Shown one piece after another: positions 45,518 to 58,216 of a stretch of DNA of 64,000 bases. The notes below the pieces were generated by a model. The model did no database searches. It had not been told where the DNA came from and saw nothing but the letters and a program-made list of their open reading frames with translations. The stretch comes from Acidimicrobiales bacterium (GTDB lineage Bacteria; Actinomycetota; Acidimicrobiia; Acidimicrobiales; Iamiaceae), in assembly GCA_035547835.1 (NCBI GenBank), contig DASZTW010000002.1, positions 111,141 to 175,140 on the forward strand, in the 5' to 3' direction. Position numbers and translations under genes: made by a program. The first letter of the stretch is position 1. The number at the start of each line of letters is the position of its first letter.

Positions 45518-46390
45518 ATGACGGCGCAGATCCTCGACGGGAAGGCCCTCGCAGCGGAGATGCAGGTGCGCCTGCTCGAGCGGATCGAGGCGTTGAAGGC
45601 ACAGGGGATCACGCCAGGGCTCGGCACCGTACTGGTGGGCGACGACGGGCCGAGCGCCAACTACGTGGCCATGAAGCACCGCGACTGCGCCGAGCTGGGC
45701 ATCGACAGCGTCGACGAGCGATTGCCCGCCGACGCCACCCACGTTGACGTCGAGGCCGTGATCGATCGCCTCAACGAAGACCCGAAGGTCGACGCGTACC
45801 TGATGCAGTACCCGTTCCCGAAGCACCTCGACTTCGAGCGGCTGTTGCTGCGGGTCGACCCCGACAAGGACGTCGACGGTCTCCACCCGGTGAACCTCGG
45901 CAAGCTCGTGCAAGGCGTCGACGCGCCGCTCGCCTGCACGCCTGCGGGCATCGTCGTGCTGCTGGAGCGCTACGGCGTCGAGGTCGCCGGCCAGCACGTC
46001 GTGATCATCGGCCGCGGCATGACCATCGGCCGGCCGCTCGCCAACCTGCTCACGTTGAAGCGACCGAACGCCAACGCCGCGGTCACCGTCGTGCACACGG
46101 GGGTCGCCGATCTCGCCAGCTACACCCGCCAGGCCGACATCGTGGTCGCGGCGGCCGGCGCACCTGGGATTCTCACCAAGGACATGGTCCGGCCCGGCGC
46201 GGTCGTGGTCGCTGCCGGTGTGCAGTACGAGGGCAAGAAGGTGCTCTCCGACGTGGCGGACGACGTGGCCGACGTCGCCAGCTGGGTGTCGCCGCGCCTC
46301 GGCGGGGTCGGGACGATGACCCGGGCGATGTTGTACGAGAACACCGTGCAGGCGGCGGAGCGCCGCGCCGAGAAGTCCACTGCGACATGA
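45518..46390 (+). CDS. folD: methylene-THF dehydrogenase/cyclohydrolase
   Basis: A 290-residue FolD, interconverting 5,10-methylene-, methenyl- and 10-formyl-tetrahydrofolate with NADP. Marks: LVGDDGPSANYVAMKHRDC with the catalytic Lys, AYLMQYPFPKHLD (the family's VQLPLP region), the PDKDVDGLHPVNLGKL signature, and the NADP-binding HVVIIGRGMTIGRPLANLL. The length is right for the family. It overlaps metF by ATGA, so the one-carbon pair is translated together; together they feed purine synthesis (purN, purH 4-6 kb upstream) and methionine formation. Confidence 0.96.
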   Translation: MTAQILDGKALAAEMQVRLLERIEALKAQGITPGLGTVLVGDDGPSANYVAMKHRDCAELGIDSVDERLPADATHVDVEAVIDRLNEDPKVDAYLMQYPFPKHLDFERLLLRVDPDKDVDGLHPVNLGKLVQGVDAPLACTPAGIVVLLERYGVEVAGQHVVIIGRGMTIGRPLANLLTLKRPNANAAVTVVHTGVADLASYTRQADIVVAAAGAPGILTKDMVRPGAVVVAAGVQYEGKKVLSDVADDVADVASWVSPRLGGVGTMTRAMLYENTVQAAERRAEKSTAT

Positions 46391-47259
46391 CCGCGACCGT
46401 CACCCGAATCGCCGACCTGCTCGTCGCAGGTCCCACGTTGTCGTTCGAGTTCTCGCCGCCCAAGAACGACGAGGCGGCGCGGCGCCTCGACGACACCGTC
46501 GAGGCGCTGGCCCGCCTACGCCCGTCGTTCACCTCGGTCACCTATGGCGCGCTCGGCAGCACACGCGACCGCACGCGCGACGCCGTCGAGCGGATCTCGA
46601 AGCGCTACACGTTCCCGTGCATGGCCCACCTGACCTGCGTGGGTCACAGCCGCGCGGAGCTCGAGGAGCTGTTGGCGCACTACCGGGCCAACGACGTGCA
46701 CAACATCTTGGCTCTGGCGGGTGATCCGCCGGCCGACGGTTCCGATCCCGGCGGCGACTACACGTACGCGAGCGAACTGGTGGAGTTGGTCCGTGAGCTC
46801 GACCACTTCTCCATCGGGGTTGCCTGCCACCCGGAGATCCATCCCCGATCGGCCGATCGCGTGTCGGACCGTCAGCGTCTGACCGAGAAGCTCGCGGTCG
46901 CCGACTTCGCGATCACGCAGTTCTTCTTCGACGTGGCCGACTACACCACGCTGGTCGCGGAGCTGGCCGACCTCGGTTGCACCAAGCCGGTGCTGCCCGG
47001 CGTGATGCCCTTCACGGGGGTGGCGGGCCTGCGTCGCATGGCCGCCATCAACAACACCCGCGTGCCGGACGATCTCAACGCCCGACTCGAGGAGGTGGCC
47101 GACGACCCGCCCGCCGTGCGCGCCATCGGGGTCGACGTGGCCACTGAGCTGGCCCGCCAGCTCCTCGACGCCGGCGCGCCCGGGGTGCACTTGTACACGA
47201 TGAACCGCGCCGATTCGGTCACCGAGGTCACCGAGCGGCTCGGCCTGCGGCCTGTTTGA
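46387..47259 (+). CDS. metF: methylenetetrahydrofolate reductase
   Basis: A 290-residue FAD-dependent reductase making 5-methyl-THF from 5,10-methylene-THF. Marks: LSFEFSPPKNDEAARRL with the catalytic Glu, FTSVTYGALGSTRDRT, HLTCVGHSRAELEELL, NILALAGDPPADG and ITQFFFDVADYTTLV. The barrel ends with a HLYTMNRADSVTE strand as in bacterial MetF. The gene is coupled to folD through a 4-nt overlap and lacks the C-terminal regulatory domain of eukaryotic enzymes. Confidence 0.96.
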   Translation: MTATVTRIADLLVAGPTLSFEFSPPKNDEAARRLDDTVEALARLRPSFTSVTYGALGSTRDRTRDAVERISKRYTFPCMAHLTCVGHSRAELEELLAHYRANDVHNILALAGDPPADGSDPGGDYTYASELVELVRELDHFSIGVACHPEIHPRSADRVSDRQRLTEKLAVADFAITQFFFDVADYTTLVAELADLGCTKPVLPGVMPFTGVAGLRRMAAINNTRVPDDLNARLEEVADDPPAVRAIGVDVATELARQLLDAGAPGVHLYTMNRADSVTEVTERLGLRPV

Positions 47260-47329
47260 CCACCTCGACCTCGTTCGGGAACCAGCGGGTCCCGCCCGAC
47301 GTCAGACCATCCGTGACCGCCTCATCACG

Positions 47330-47335
47330 TACGGT
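47330..47335 (+). promoter_or_regulatory. -10 hexamer TACGGT, leaderless lipoprotein gene
   Basis: TACGGT ends 7 nt before ATG 47343. This supports ATG 47343 as the start rather than in-frame codons further upstream. Confidence 0.5.
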
Positions 47336-47342
47336 GACCACC

Positions 47343-47825
47343 ATGTCCGCGTACCTCCGGCCTGCCAGGCGTCGATCCGGTCCGCGGCCGGTCGCCGCGG
47401 GCCGCGCCGCAGCCGTGGCCGCCGGGCTCGGCGTCGTGCTCGCCGTGCTCGCGTCCGCTTGCTCGGATGGCAGCGGTGGGACTGACCAGACCGTGTCGAT
47501 GCGCAGCCAGACCGTGCACCTCGCCGCGGGACACGGCGTGCGCGTGGAGGTCGGCGACGTCAACCCGAGCGTCGGCGACGAATGGACCGTGACACGCAAA
47601 CCCGACCCTGGCGTGGCGTCGGTCGCCGAGGACTACCACTCATCGTGCCGCAGCGGCGAGACCGGCTGCGGTGGGTCGTTGGCATACATCGTGCGCGCCA
47701 AGGGCAACGGCACCACCACCGTCGAGTTCCAGTACTGCTTCCGCTCGAGCCCGGGGCCCGACTGCCAGGCCAAGCCGTCGCAGAGCTCGAACGCGCCCGT
47801 GCGGCTCGTCGTCGACGTGAAGTGA
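47343..47825 (+). CDS. chagasin-like (I42) lipoprotein, putative protease inhibitor
   Basis: A 160-residue exported protein. An Arg-rich start and a hydrophobic segment (AAAVAAGLGVVLAVLASAC) end at Cys40, a likely lipidation site although the lipobox is not ideal. The mature domain shows the order of a chagasin-type cysteine-protease inhibitor: NPSVGDEW at 74-81 (family NPTTGxxW), GCGGS at 108-112, and GTTTVEFQYCFR at 123-134. Four further cysteines (102, 109, 132, 141) could form two disulfides. Bacterial I42 proteins may protect against proteases or bind other partners. The similarity is by motif only; the family's last RPW-type loop is not obvious. Confidence 0.55.
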   Translation: MSAYLRPARRRSGPRPVAAGRAAAVAAGLGVVLAVLASACSDGSGGTDQTVSMRSQTVHLAAGHGVRVEVGDVNPSVGDEWTVTRKPDPGVASVAEDYHSSCRSGETGCGGSLAYIVRAKGNGTTTVEFQYCFRSSPGPDCQAKPSQSSNAPVRLVVDVK

Positions 47826-47852
47826 CCCGCCGGACCGCTGCCAGCGGCTGGA

Positions 47853-50087
<2,235 letters not shown>

Positions 50088-50139
50088 CCGGGGTGGTCCA
50101 GCCGCCTGAGAAGCCGAAGCGGTAGCGTCGACCGGCCAG

Positions 50140-51081
50140 ATGTCGGGGAACGGGGGTGCCATGTCGAGCCGTCGCGTTGTTGCGTTGCTCGTCGGAGCGG
50201 CGATGGTGGTCGCTGCAGGGGTCGGATGCTCGTCGTCGGCGTCGTCCAAGAGCGGAGGCGGCGACGGGAACAGCGCGGCGCAGTACTACGTGTCGCTCGG
50301 CGACTCGTACGCGTCGGGCTGGCGGGTGGTCAACCCCAACGGGTCGGGCCACAACACCCGCCAGGGTTTCGCGTACCAGGTGCCCGGCCTCGCCAAGGCC
50401 AAGGGCTACGACCTGCAGCTCGTCAACTTCGGCTGCGGCGGGGCCACCACGACGTCGATCCTCGAACGGGTCGGCTGTCCGGTGAACGCGCTTGGGCCCG
50501 GTGGCACGGCGTACGCGCAGCAGACCCAGATCGCCGCCGCCGAAGCGTTCTTGCGTGCCCACCGCGGCCACGTCGGCCTGATCACGGTCTCGATCGGCGG
50601 CAACGACGTGACGGCGTGCGCCAAGGCGAGATCGCCGACGGTGTGCGTGGCCGACGCCGTGAAAGGTGTGAAGACGAACGTCAGCCGCCTGGCGGCACGG
50701 TTGCGCGCCGCAGCGGGGCCCGACGTGCCGATCGTCGGCACGACGTATCCCGATGTGATCCTGGCCGGTTACCTGTCGAAGTCCGCCGGGAGCCAGGACC
50801 TGGCGAAGCTGTCGGTGGTGGCCTTCAAGTCGCTGATCAACCCGGCTCTGAAGGAGTCGTACGCGTCGGCCGGCGGGCAGTTCGTGGACGTCACCGCGGC
50901 ATCGGGCGCGTACGGCTCGCTCGACCAGACCACCGAGGTGGCGGGCTACGGCCGGATCCCGGTGCCGGTCGCCAAAGTGTGCGAGTACTCCTACATGTGC
51001 CGCTACCACAACATCCACGCCACGGTCGCCGGTTACCACCTCATCGCGCAGCTGATCGTCGACACGCTGCCGACACCATGA
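50140..51081 (+). CDS. exported SGNH/GDSL-family hydrolase
   Basis: A 313-residue secreted esterase-like protein. A signal peptide (VVALLVGAAMVVAAGVGC) ends in a possible lipidated Cys. The catalytic domain has block I YVSLGDSYASG with the nucleophile Ser, block II NFGCGGATT with Gly, block III SIGGNDV with Asn, and a late His in HNIHATVAGYHLIA. The Asp usually three residues before this His is replaced by His, so a Ser-His dyad is possible. Eight cysteines outside the signal suggest disulfides. ATG 50140 and ATG 50161 are both possible; a TAGCGT hexamer (50123-50128) lies 11 nt before the first. The substrate is unknown. Confidence 0.85.
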   Translation: MSGNGGAMSSRRVVALLVGAAMVVAAGVGCSSSASSKSGGGDGNSAAQYYVSLGDSYASGWRVVNPNGSGHNTRQGFAYQVPGLAKAKGYDLQLVNFGCGGATTTSILERVGCPVNALGPGGTAYAQQTQIAAAEAFLRAHRGHVGLITVSIGGNDVTACAKARSPTVCVADAVKGVKTNVSRLAARLRAAAGPDVPIVGTTYPDVILAGYLSKSAGSQDLAKLSVVAFKSLINPALKESYASAGGQFVDVTAASGAYGSLDQTTEVAGYGRIPVPVAKVCEYSYMCRYHNIHATVAGYHLIAQLIVDTLPTP

Positions 51082-51144
51082 CACGCGCACCCACGCCGTG
51101 CGCAGGCCGCGTCCGTTGTCGGGCCCGACCGCGTTCTGCGAGAA

Positions 51145-51161
51145 TCTGACGTAGCGTCAGA
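51145..51161. promoter_or_regulatory. TetR-type palindromic operator
   Basis: TCTGACG-TAG-CGTCAGA, a perfect 7-bp inverted repeat with a 3-nt centre, 26 nt before the amidohydrolase start. The shape (TGACGNNNCGTCA core) is like TetR-family operators. The centre includes a TAGCGT -10-like hexamer (51152-51157), so a bound repressor would cover the promoter. Confidence 0.6.
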
Positions 51162-51187
51162 AACGGCCGAAGCTCGGGGGCGAGGAC

Positions 51188-52921
51188 ATGTTGGACCACC
51201 TCATCAAGGGGGCGACCGTCGTCGACGGCACCGGCGATGCTCGCTTCGTGGGCGACGTCGGCGTCGCCGGGGGGCGCATCGCGCGGGTGGTGGCCGCCCG
51301 CGACGGCGGCATCGACGAGCCGGCCGCCTCCACCGCCGATGCCGAAGGCCTGGTGCTGGCGCCTGGATTCGTCGACCCGCACACCCACTACGACGCGCAG
51401 CTGTTCTGGGACCCGCTCGCCACGCCGTCGAACGTGCACGGCGTCACGTCGATCGTGGCCGGCAACTGCGGGTTCACGCTCGCACCGCTGCACGCCGACG
51501 ACGCCGACTACCTGCGCAAGATGATGGCGAAAGTCGAGGGCATGCCCCTCGCCGCGCTCGAGCAAGGCGTGCGGTGGGACTGGGAGACCTACCCCGAGTA
51601 CCTCTCCCGGCTCGAAGGGAACCTGGGCGTGAACGCCGGGTTCATGGTGGGGCACTGCGCGCTGCGCCGCTACGTGATGGGCGCCGACGCCGTGGGCCAG
51701 GAGGCAACCCCGGAGCAGGTCGACGCGATGGTGGCGCTGCTGCACGACGCGATCGACGCTGGCGGCCTCGGGTTCTCGACGACGTTGAGTCACACCCACT
51801 CCGACGGCGACGGCCGGCCGGTCGCGTCGCGCTGGGCGACCCGCGATGAGCTCGTCGCGTTGTGCGCGGCAGTCGGCGAACACCCCGGCACCAGCCTCGA
51901 AGCGGCGTTCTCCGGCGGCCTCGACCAGTTCAGCGACGACGAGATCGACACCATCGCGGCCATGGCCGGCGCCGCCAGGCGGACGCTGAACTGGAACGTG
52001 CTGACGATCGACTCGAAGGTGCCCGAGCGCATCCCGCGCCAACTCGGCGCCGCCGAGGCCGTGGCCGCCGCCGGGGGGCGGGTGGTGGCCCTCACCATGC
52101 CGGTGCTCGTCCCCATGAACATGAGCTTCTTGACGTACTGCTCGTTCAACTTGATGCCCGGCTGGGGTGACGTGATGTCGCTGCCGGTGCCGGAGCGGAT
52201 CGCCAAGCTCCAGGACCCCGACACGCAACGGTGGATGGTGGCGCGCAGCCAGAGCCCCGAGGCTGGCGTGTTCCGGCGGCTGTCCGACTGGGCGAACTAC
52301 GTCATCGGCGACACGTACTCCGCGGCCAACGAGGGGCTCAAGGGTCGGCGGGTGGCCGACATCGCGGCGGAGCGCGGGCTCGATCCGTTTGCCGCGCTGG
52401 TGCAAGTGGCGGTGAACGACGACTTGCGCACGATCCTGTGGCCCGGCGCGCCCGACAACGACCCGGCCTCGTGGGAGCTGCGCCGCCAGACATGGGACGA
52501 CCCCCGTGCGATGCTCGGCGGCTCCGACGCGGGCGCCCACCTCGACCGCATGGCCGGCGCACCGTACACGACCCGCTTCCTCGGCGACACCCTCCGCGGC
52601 CGCAAGCTGGTGTCGCTCGAGCGAGCGGTGCAGCTGATCACCGACGAGCCGGCACGCTTGTTCGGCCTCGTCGAGCGAGGCCGGATCGCGGAGGGCAACC
52701 GCGCCGACCTCGTGCTGTTCGATCCCGACACGGTCGGCTCCGACGACGCCACCCTCGTGCACGACCTGCCCGGCGGCAGCGCCCGCCTCACCGCCGGTTC
52801 GCGGGGCGTCGAGCGGGTCTACGTGAACGGCGTGGTCACGGTGGAGGCCGGCTCGGCCACCGGGGCGACACCCGGCGCGCTGCTGCGCTCGGGTGTCGAC
52901 ACCCAGCTCGACGGGACCTGA
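51188..52921 (+). CDS. N-acyl-D-amino-acid deacylase-type amidohydrolase
   Basis: A 577-residue amidohydrolase of the D-aminoacylase branch. Metal ligands: HTH at residues 65-67 in FVDPHTHYDAQLFWDP, the branch-specific Cys94 in GNCGFTLAP, later His residues in SHTHSDGDGRPV, and the Asp in LGGSDAGAHLD. The C-terminal composite beta domain has ARLFGLVERGRIAEGNRADL. Members cleave N-acyl-D-amino acids or related amides; the substrate is open. A GGGGCGAGGA purine region precedes the ATG. A strong TetR-like operator upstream suggests induction by the substrate or an acyl-CoA. It is convergent with the SRPBCC gene, with 102 nt between. Confidence 0.88.
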   Translation: MLDHLIKGATVVDGTGDARFVGDVGVAGGRIARVVAARDGGIDEPAASTADAEGLVLAPGFVDPHTHYDAQLFWDPLATPSNVHGVTSIVAGNCGFTLAPLHADDADYLRKMMAKVEGMPLAALEQGVRWDWETYPEYLSRLEGNLGVNAGFMVGHCALRRYVMGADAVGQEATPEQVDAMVALLHDAIDAGGLGFSTTLSHTHSDGDGRPVASRWATRDELVALCAAVGEHPGTSLEAAFSGGLDQFSDDEIDTIAAMAGAARRTLNWNVLTIDSKVPERIPRQLGAAEAVAAAGGRVVALTMPVLVPMNMSFLTYCSFNLMPGWGDVMSLPVPERIAKLQDPDTQRWMVARSQSPEAGVFRRLSDWANYVIGDTYSAANEGLKGRRVADIAAERGLDPFAALVQVAVNDDLRTILWPGAPDNDPASWELRRQTWDDPRAMLGGSDAGAHLDRMAGAPYTTRFLGDTLRGRKLVSLERAVQLITDEPARLFGLVERGRIAEGNRADLVLFDPDTVGSDDATLVHDLPGGSARLTAGSRGVERVYVNGVVTVEAGSATGATPGALLRSGVDTQLDGT

Positions 52922-53023
52922 GCGCGTCCTGCTCCAGCCTCTACGCCCACATCCCAGCCGGACCGCGAGGCCCGCTCGGCCCCGCTGTCGTGCACCTTCA
53001 CCGCCGAGCGAGCGGCGAGAGCG

Positions 53024-53479
53024 TCAGCGCTCGAGCTCAGCCTTGACCCGTTCGAGCGTGGCGACGATGCCCTCGTCGAGCTCAACCTCGTGGTTGCCGC
53101 CGAGCATGGCCTTGTCGGCGAGCTTGACCACGGCTGGTTCCTTGTCGAGCTCGCGGGTCTCGGTGACGAGCGTGCCGCCGCCGGCCGATGGCTCGAACCG
53201 GTACCGCCAGGTTGCGCCCGAAGGCACCACCTTGAATGCGAACTCCTTGCCCGGGTTCGCGGTGACGACCTTGCACACCGTCGCCCACCGCGCCCACTTG
53301 CGCTTGTTGAAGCCGACGAAACGGGCGCCGACCGTCGCTTCCTTGGCGCGTCCGAGCCAGCGACCACCGGTGCACTCGGGGCTCCAGCGACCCATCTGCG
53401 TGATGTCGGCGATGGCGTCGTAGACGTCCGCCGGCGAGCGGTTGATCGTGGTCTGACCCTGGAGGTGGTGGTCGTTCAT
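53024..53479 (-). CDS. SRPBCC-family protein
   Basis: A 151-residue START/Bet v 1-like protein with the polyketide-cyclase 2 pattern: GQTTINRSPADVYDAIADI, MGRWSPECTGGRW, GFNKRKWARWATVCKVV and ATWRYRFEPSAGGGTLVTET, ending in a long C-terminal helix. The fold makes a hydrophobic ligand cavity; members include cyclases, toxin-like RatA/Rv0910 relatives and lipid binders. It could in principle be the toxin partner of the MT0933-like protein at 31.2 kb, but the distance argues against that. ATG 53479 starts the domain. It is divergent from the aldehyde dehydrogenase gene. Confidence 0.85.
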   Translation of the reverse strand: MNDHHLQGQTTINRSPADVYDAIADITQMGRWSPECTGGRWLGRAKEATVGARFVGFNKRKWARWATVCKVVTANPGKEFAFKVVPSGATWRYRFEPSAGGGTLVTETRELDKEPAVVKLADKAMLGGNHEVELDEGIVATLERVKAELER

Positions 53480-53563
53480 GACCGCATCGTTGCCTTTCGC
53501 CACAATCTGTACAAGTGCGGAGTGTCGACCGCGGACCCTGGCCGGACTGCCTCGGCACGCACT

Positions 53564-53577
53564 TGACCCGAGAGTCA
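53564..53577. promoter_or_regulatory. imperfect palindrome upstream of aldehyde dehydrogenase
   Basis: TGACCCGAGAGTCA: outer TGAC/GTCA arms and one inner C-G pair are symmetric. It lies 70 nt before the aldehyde dehydrogenase start, in the divergent promoter region with the SRPBCC gene. Possible operator only. Confidence 0.3.
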
Positions 53578-53647
53578 GGATTTTGACGCGTCGCCCCCCT
53601 GGAGTCGCTAGCTTGGCCGGACCGCATCTCACCAGGGGGCGATCGGA

Positions 53648-55078
<1,431 letters not shown>

Positions 55079-55127
55079 GCGCTGCACCGATCGCGGCAGC
55101 GCGCTGATCCCAGCCGCTGTCCGCCAT

Positions 55128-55167
55128 TGAGTGGGGACCGAATTCGGGGGAGTTCGGTCCCCACTCA
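55128..55167 (+). terminator. 15-bp perfect inverted repeat after aldehyde dehydrogenase
   Basis: TGAGTGGGGACCGAA pairs perfectly with TTCGGTCCCCACTCA across a 10-nt loop (55143-55152). It is the longest perfect stem seen in the window, together with that at 59406. It lies in the 273-nt gap before mdh, so it should separate the two transcripts. Confidence 0.8.
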
Positions 55168-55309
55168 CTCTCCGCACCTCGACGCGACGGGCCGCCCGGG
55201 CCGCTCGCAGCCGTTCGACTCGCACGCCGCGCCGGCCGGCCAGCGCACGCGTTGTCGGGTCGCTTCGCCCGCCAGCCCGGCTTCGCCGCCGGCTCCGGGA
55301 GCGGAATAG

Positions 55310-56344
<1,035 letters not shown>

Positions 56345-56504
56345 GCCGCGGCCACCCGCCTCGTGACCGTCACGCCCGGCGCCGGCCGATCCGTCGCTCG
56401 GCGCACCCACGCCCGCGGCGGACGGCACCGGGCGCGGTGTGGCGCACCGCGCCGGGTCCGGCATCCTGGGAACGTCCGTGCTGGGGCCGACTGAAGGAGC
56501 AGCG

Positions 56505-57011
56505 ATGGCCACCGAAACGTCCACGCCCACCTCGTACGTCCCCGCCGAGCCCCGACGCATGTCGCTGCCCGACGACGCGCCGGCGCTGTACAAGGCGCAG
56601 TACGGGCTCGAAGTGGCGGTCCGACGATCCGGTATCGACCCGGTGCTCTACGAGTTGATCAAGATCCGCGCGTCGCAGATCAACGGGTGCGCGTTCTGCA
56701 TCGACATGCACACCCTCGACGCCCGTGCGGCCGGCGAGACCGAAGCCCGCATCAACTTGTTGCCGGCTTGGCGCGAGGCGCCGTACTACACCGCCCGCGA
56801 GCGGGCGGCGTTGGCGCTCACGGAGTCGGTCACGCTCGTGGCCGACACCCATGTTCCCGACGATGTGTGGGCTGACGCCGCCGAGGTCTTCTCGTCCGAA
56901 GAACTGGCGCAGGTCGTGATGGCCATCGTCGTGATCAACGGATGGAACCGCATGCAGATCGCCACCCGGTCACCAGCTGGCGAATACACCCCGGCCGACC
57001 GCCACGCTTGA
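56505..57011 (+). CDS. AhpD-like carboxymuconolactone decarboxylase-family protein
   Basis: A 168-residue peroxidase-like protein of the AhpD/CMD family. The redox motif is [19 protein letters not shown] with Cys62, Cys65 and His69, the CxxC-x3-H arrangement of AhpD where a disulfide cycles with a peroxide or a peroxiredoxin. The rest is helical ([12 protein letters not shown] before, [19 protein letters not shown] after). A GAAGGAG ribosome-binding site precedes ATG 56505 well. It likely detoxifies organic peroxides; no ahpC is near. It is convergent with the glycosylase gene, 30 nt apart. Confidence 0.9.
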   Translation: MATETSTPTSYVPAEPRRMSLPDDAPALYKAQYGLEVAVRRSGIDPVLYELIKIRASQINGCAFCIDMHTLDARAAGETEARINLLPAWREAPYYTARERAALALTESVTLVADTHVPDDVWADAAEVFSSEELAQVVMAIVVINGWNRMQIATRSPAGEYTPADRHA

Positions 57012-57041
57012 GGGGCCGGCCGCTCGACCGCGGCCCGACCC

Positions 57042-57878
57042 TCACTTCAAGAACTTCGAGGTCGTGTTGTCGGCCAGCACCTTGCCGTTCGTCTGGCAGG
57101 TCGGGCAGTAGGCCACCGTGTACGACCGGTACACGACCGCGCGGATCTTGTCGCCGCACACCGGGCACGCCTCGCCCACCCGGTGGTGGACGTTGCCGGG
57201 CCGGTCGGCCGACGCGCTCATCTCGTCGCGGCCGCGCTCGTAGGCCAACCCTTCGGTCACGCACTCGCCGAGGGCTTCGACGAGGCTCTCCGCTTGCGCC
57301 CGGTCGAGCTTGGCGGTGTTGGCGAAAGGCGACAGGCGCGCCCGGTGGCACACCTCGTTCGCCAGGCGGCGGCCAAGCCCCGCGATGATCCGCTGGTCGC
57401 GCAAGAAGCCGTGGAGTCGCATGGGATGGGCCTCGAGCAGGTCGGCCATCGCCGCCCCGTCGACGCGGTCGGCGTCGGGGCCCAGGTGGGCAAGCGGTTC
57501 TTGCGCCTCAGGGTCACCGTCGACGACCCACACCCCGGCTTTGCGCTCGGTGCCCTGCTCCGTCAGCAGCAGGGCTCGACCGTCGGTGAAGGTCCAGCGG
57601 GCGATCCCGCCCTTCGGCTTCGGGCTCTGCTTCTCGTCGGGCCGGATGCGCCCGCCTTGCATGAGGTGGACGACGAACGTGATGACACCGAAGTCGAGCA
57701 GGAGCAGCTTGCCGCGGCGGCCGACGAACACCAGGCCGCTGCCTTCCGCCAAGGCGGGGTCGGGTGCGGCGGTCTTGAGCGCGGTGAACGTGATCGGCCG
57801 AAACCCGGCCAGCGTCGACTCCGCGTAGGCGGCGTCGAGCCGTTCGGCGTGAGCCTGGACCTCGGGCAGTTCAGGCAC
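57042..57878 (-). CDS. formamidopyrimidine-DNA glycosylase / endonuclease VIII-like
   Basis: A 278-residue Fpg/Nei-family DNA repair glycosylase. The N-terminal MPELPEVQAHAE keeps the catalytic Pro2 and Glu3; GRRGKLLLLDF holds the catalytic-type Lys; the H2TH region includes RIIAGLGRRLANEVCHRA; and the C-terminal zinc finger is CPVCGDKIRAVVYRS plus CPTC. The tip of the N-terminal sheet reads HLMQGGRI rather than Fpg's HLGMSGRL, which suggests a Nei-like or MutM2-like branch; preference for 8-oxoguanine or oxidised pyrimidines cannot be told. GTG 57878 is the start and there is no close -10 (TACGGT lies 15 nt upstream). Confidence 0.92.
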   Translation of the reverse strand: MPELPEVQAHAERLDAAYAESTLAGFRPITFTALKTAAPDPALAEGSGLVFVGRRGKLLLLDFGVITFVVHLMQGGRIRPDEKQSPKPKGGIARWTFTDGRALLLTEQGTERKAGVWVVDGDPEAQEPLAHLGPDADRVDGAAMADLLEAHPMRLHGFLRDQRIIAGLGRRLANEVCHRARLSPFANTAKLDRAQAESLVEALGECVTEGLAYERGRDEMSASADRPGNVHHRVGEACPVCGDKIRAVVYRSYTVAYCPTCQTNGKVLADNTTSKFLK

Positions 57879-58216
57879 GAGTCAGTGACCCGGACCGTAC
57901 GTGAGGGCGGGCACTCGCCGGCCAGATTCCATCAACGAACCTCCCACTCGGGTCACCAGTGGTGCGTCGGGCAGCTTGCGGGGTGGCACTGGCGGCCTGC
58001 GGCACCGCGGGACGGCGTTCTTCTCCTCACCGCAGCTACGGCCGCGCCTTCGTCGTGCGCTCTTGCCAGCGGCACCGAACGACTCGCCATCACCACCTCC
58101 TCACCTACCAGGCACACCACTAGGACTACGGGGCTACGACGGCTGGTTCCTGCCCGCTCGTCCGAATAGGTGGGCAGGTCACCGGGATGACGAGCACGGA
58201 ACGCGCGACCGGCATC
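57879..58216. other. longest gene-poor gap in the window
   Basis: 338 nt without a convincing gene. It holds the 45-codon frame with a strong ribosome-binding site on the minus strand, and a tail (58120-58180) with a short CTACGGGGCTACGACG repeat of CTACG. Base composition is locally slightly lower in GC than the genes. No tRNA, riboswitch or mobile-element motif was recognised. Confidence 0.4.
57953..58090 (-). CDS. possible 45-aa small ORF
   Basis: A short frame inside the 338-nt gap between the glycosylase and SCP2 genes. It has a strong ribosome-binding site (GAGGAGG on the minus strand, 58096-58102, 5 nt before ATG 58090). The predicted peptide is Arg/Ala-rich with two cysteines near its end (QCHPASCPTHHW) and resembles nothing I know. 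The signal could be chance in GC-rich DNA or the decayed start of a gene. Confidence is low. Confidence 0.2.
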   Translation of the reverse strand: MASRSVPLARAHDEGAAVAAVRRRTPSRGAAGRQCHPASCPTHHW

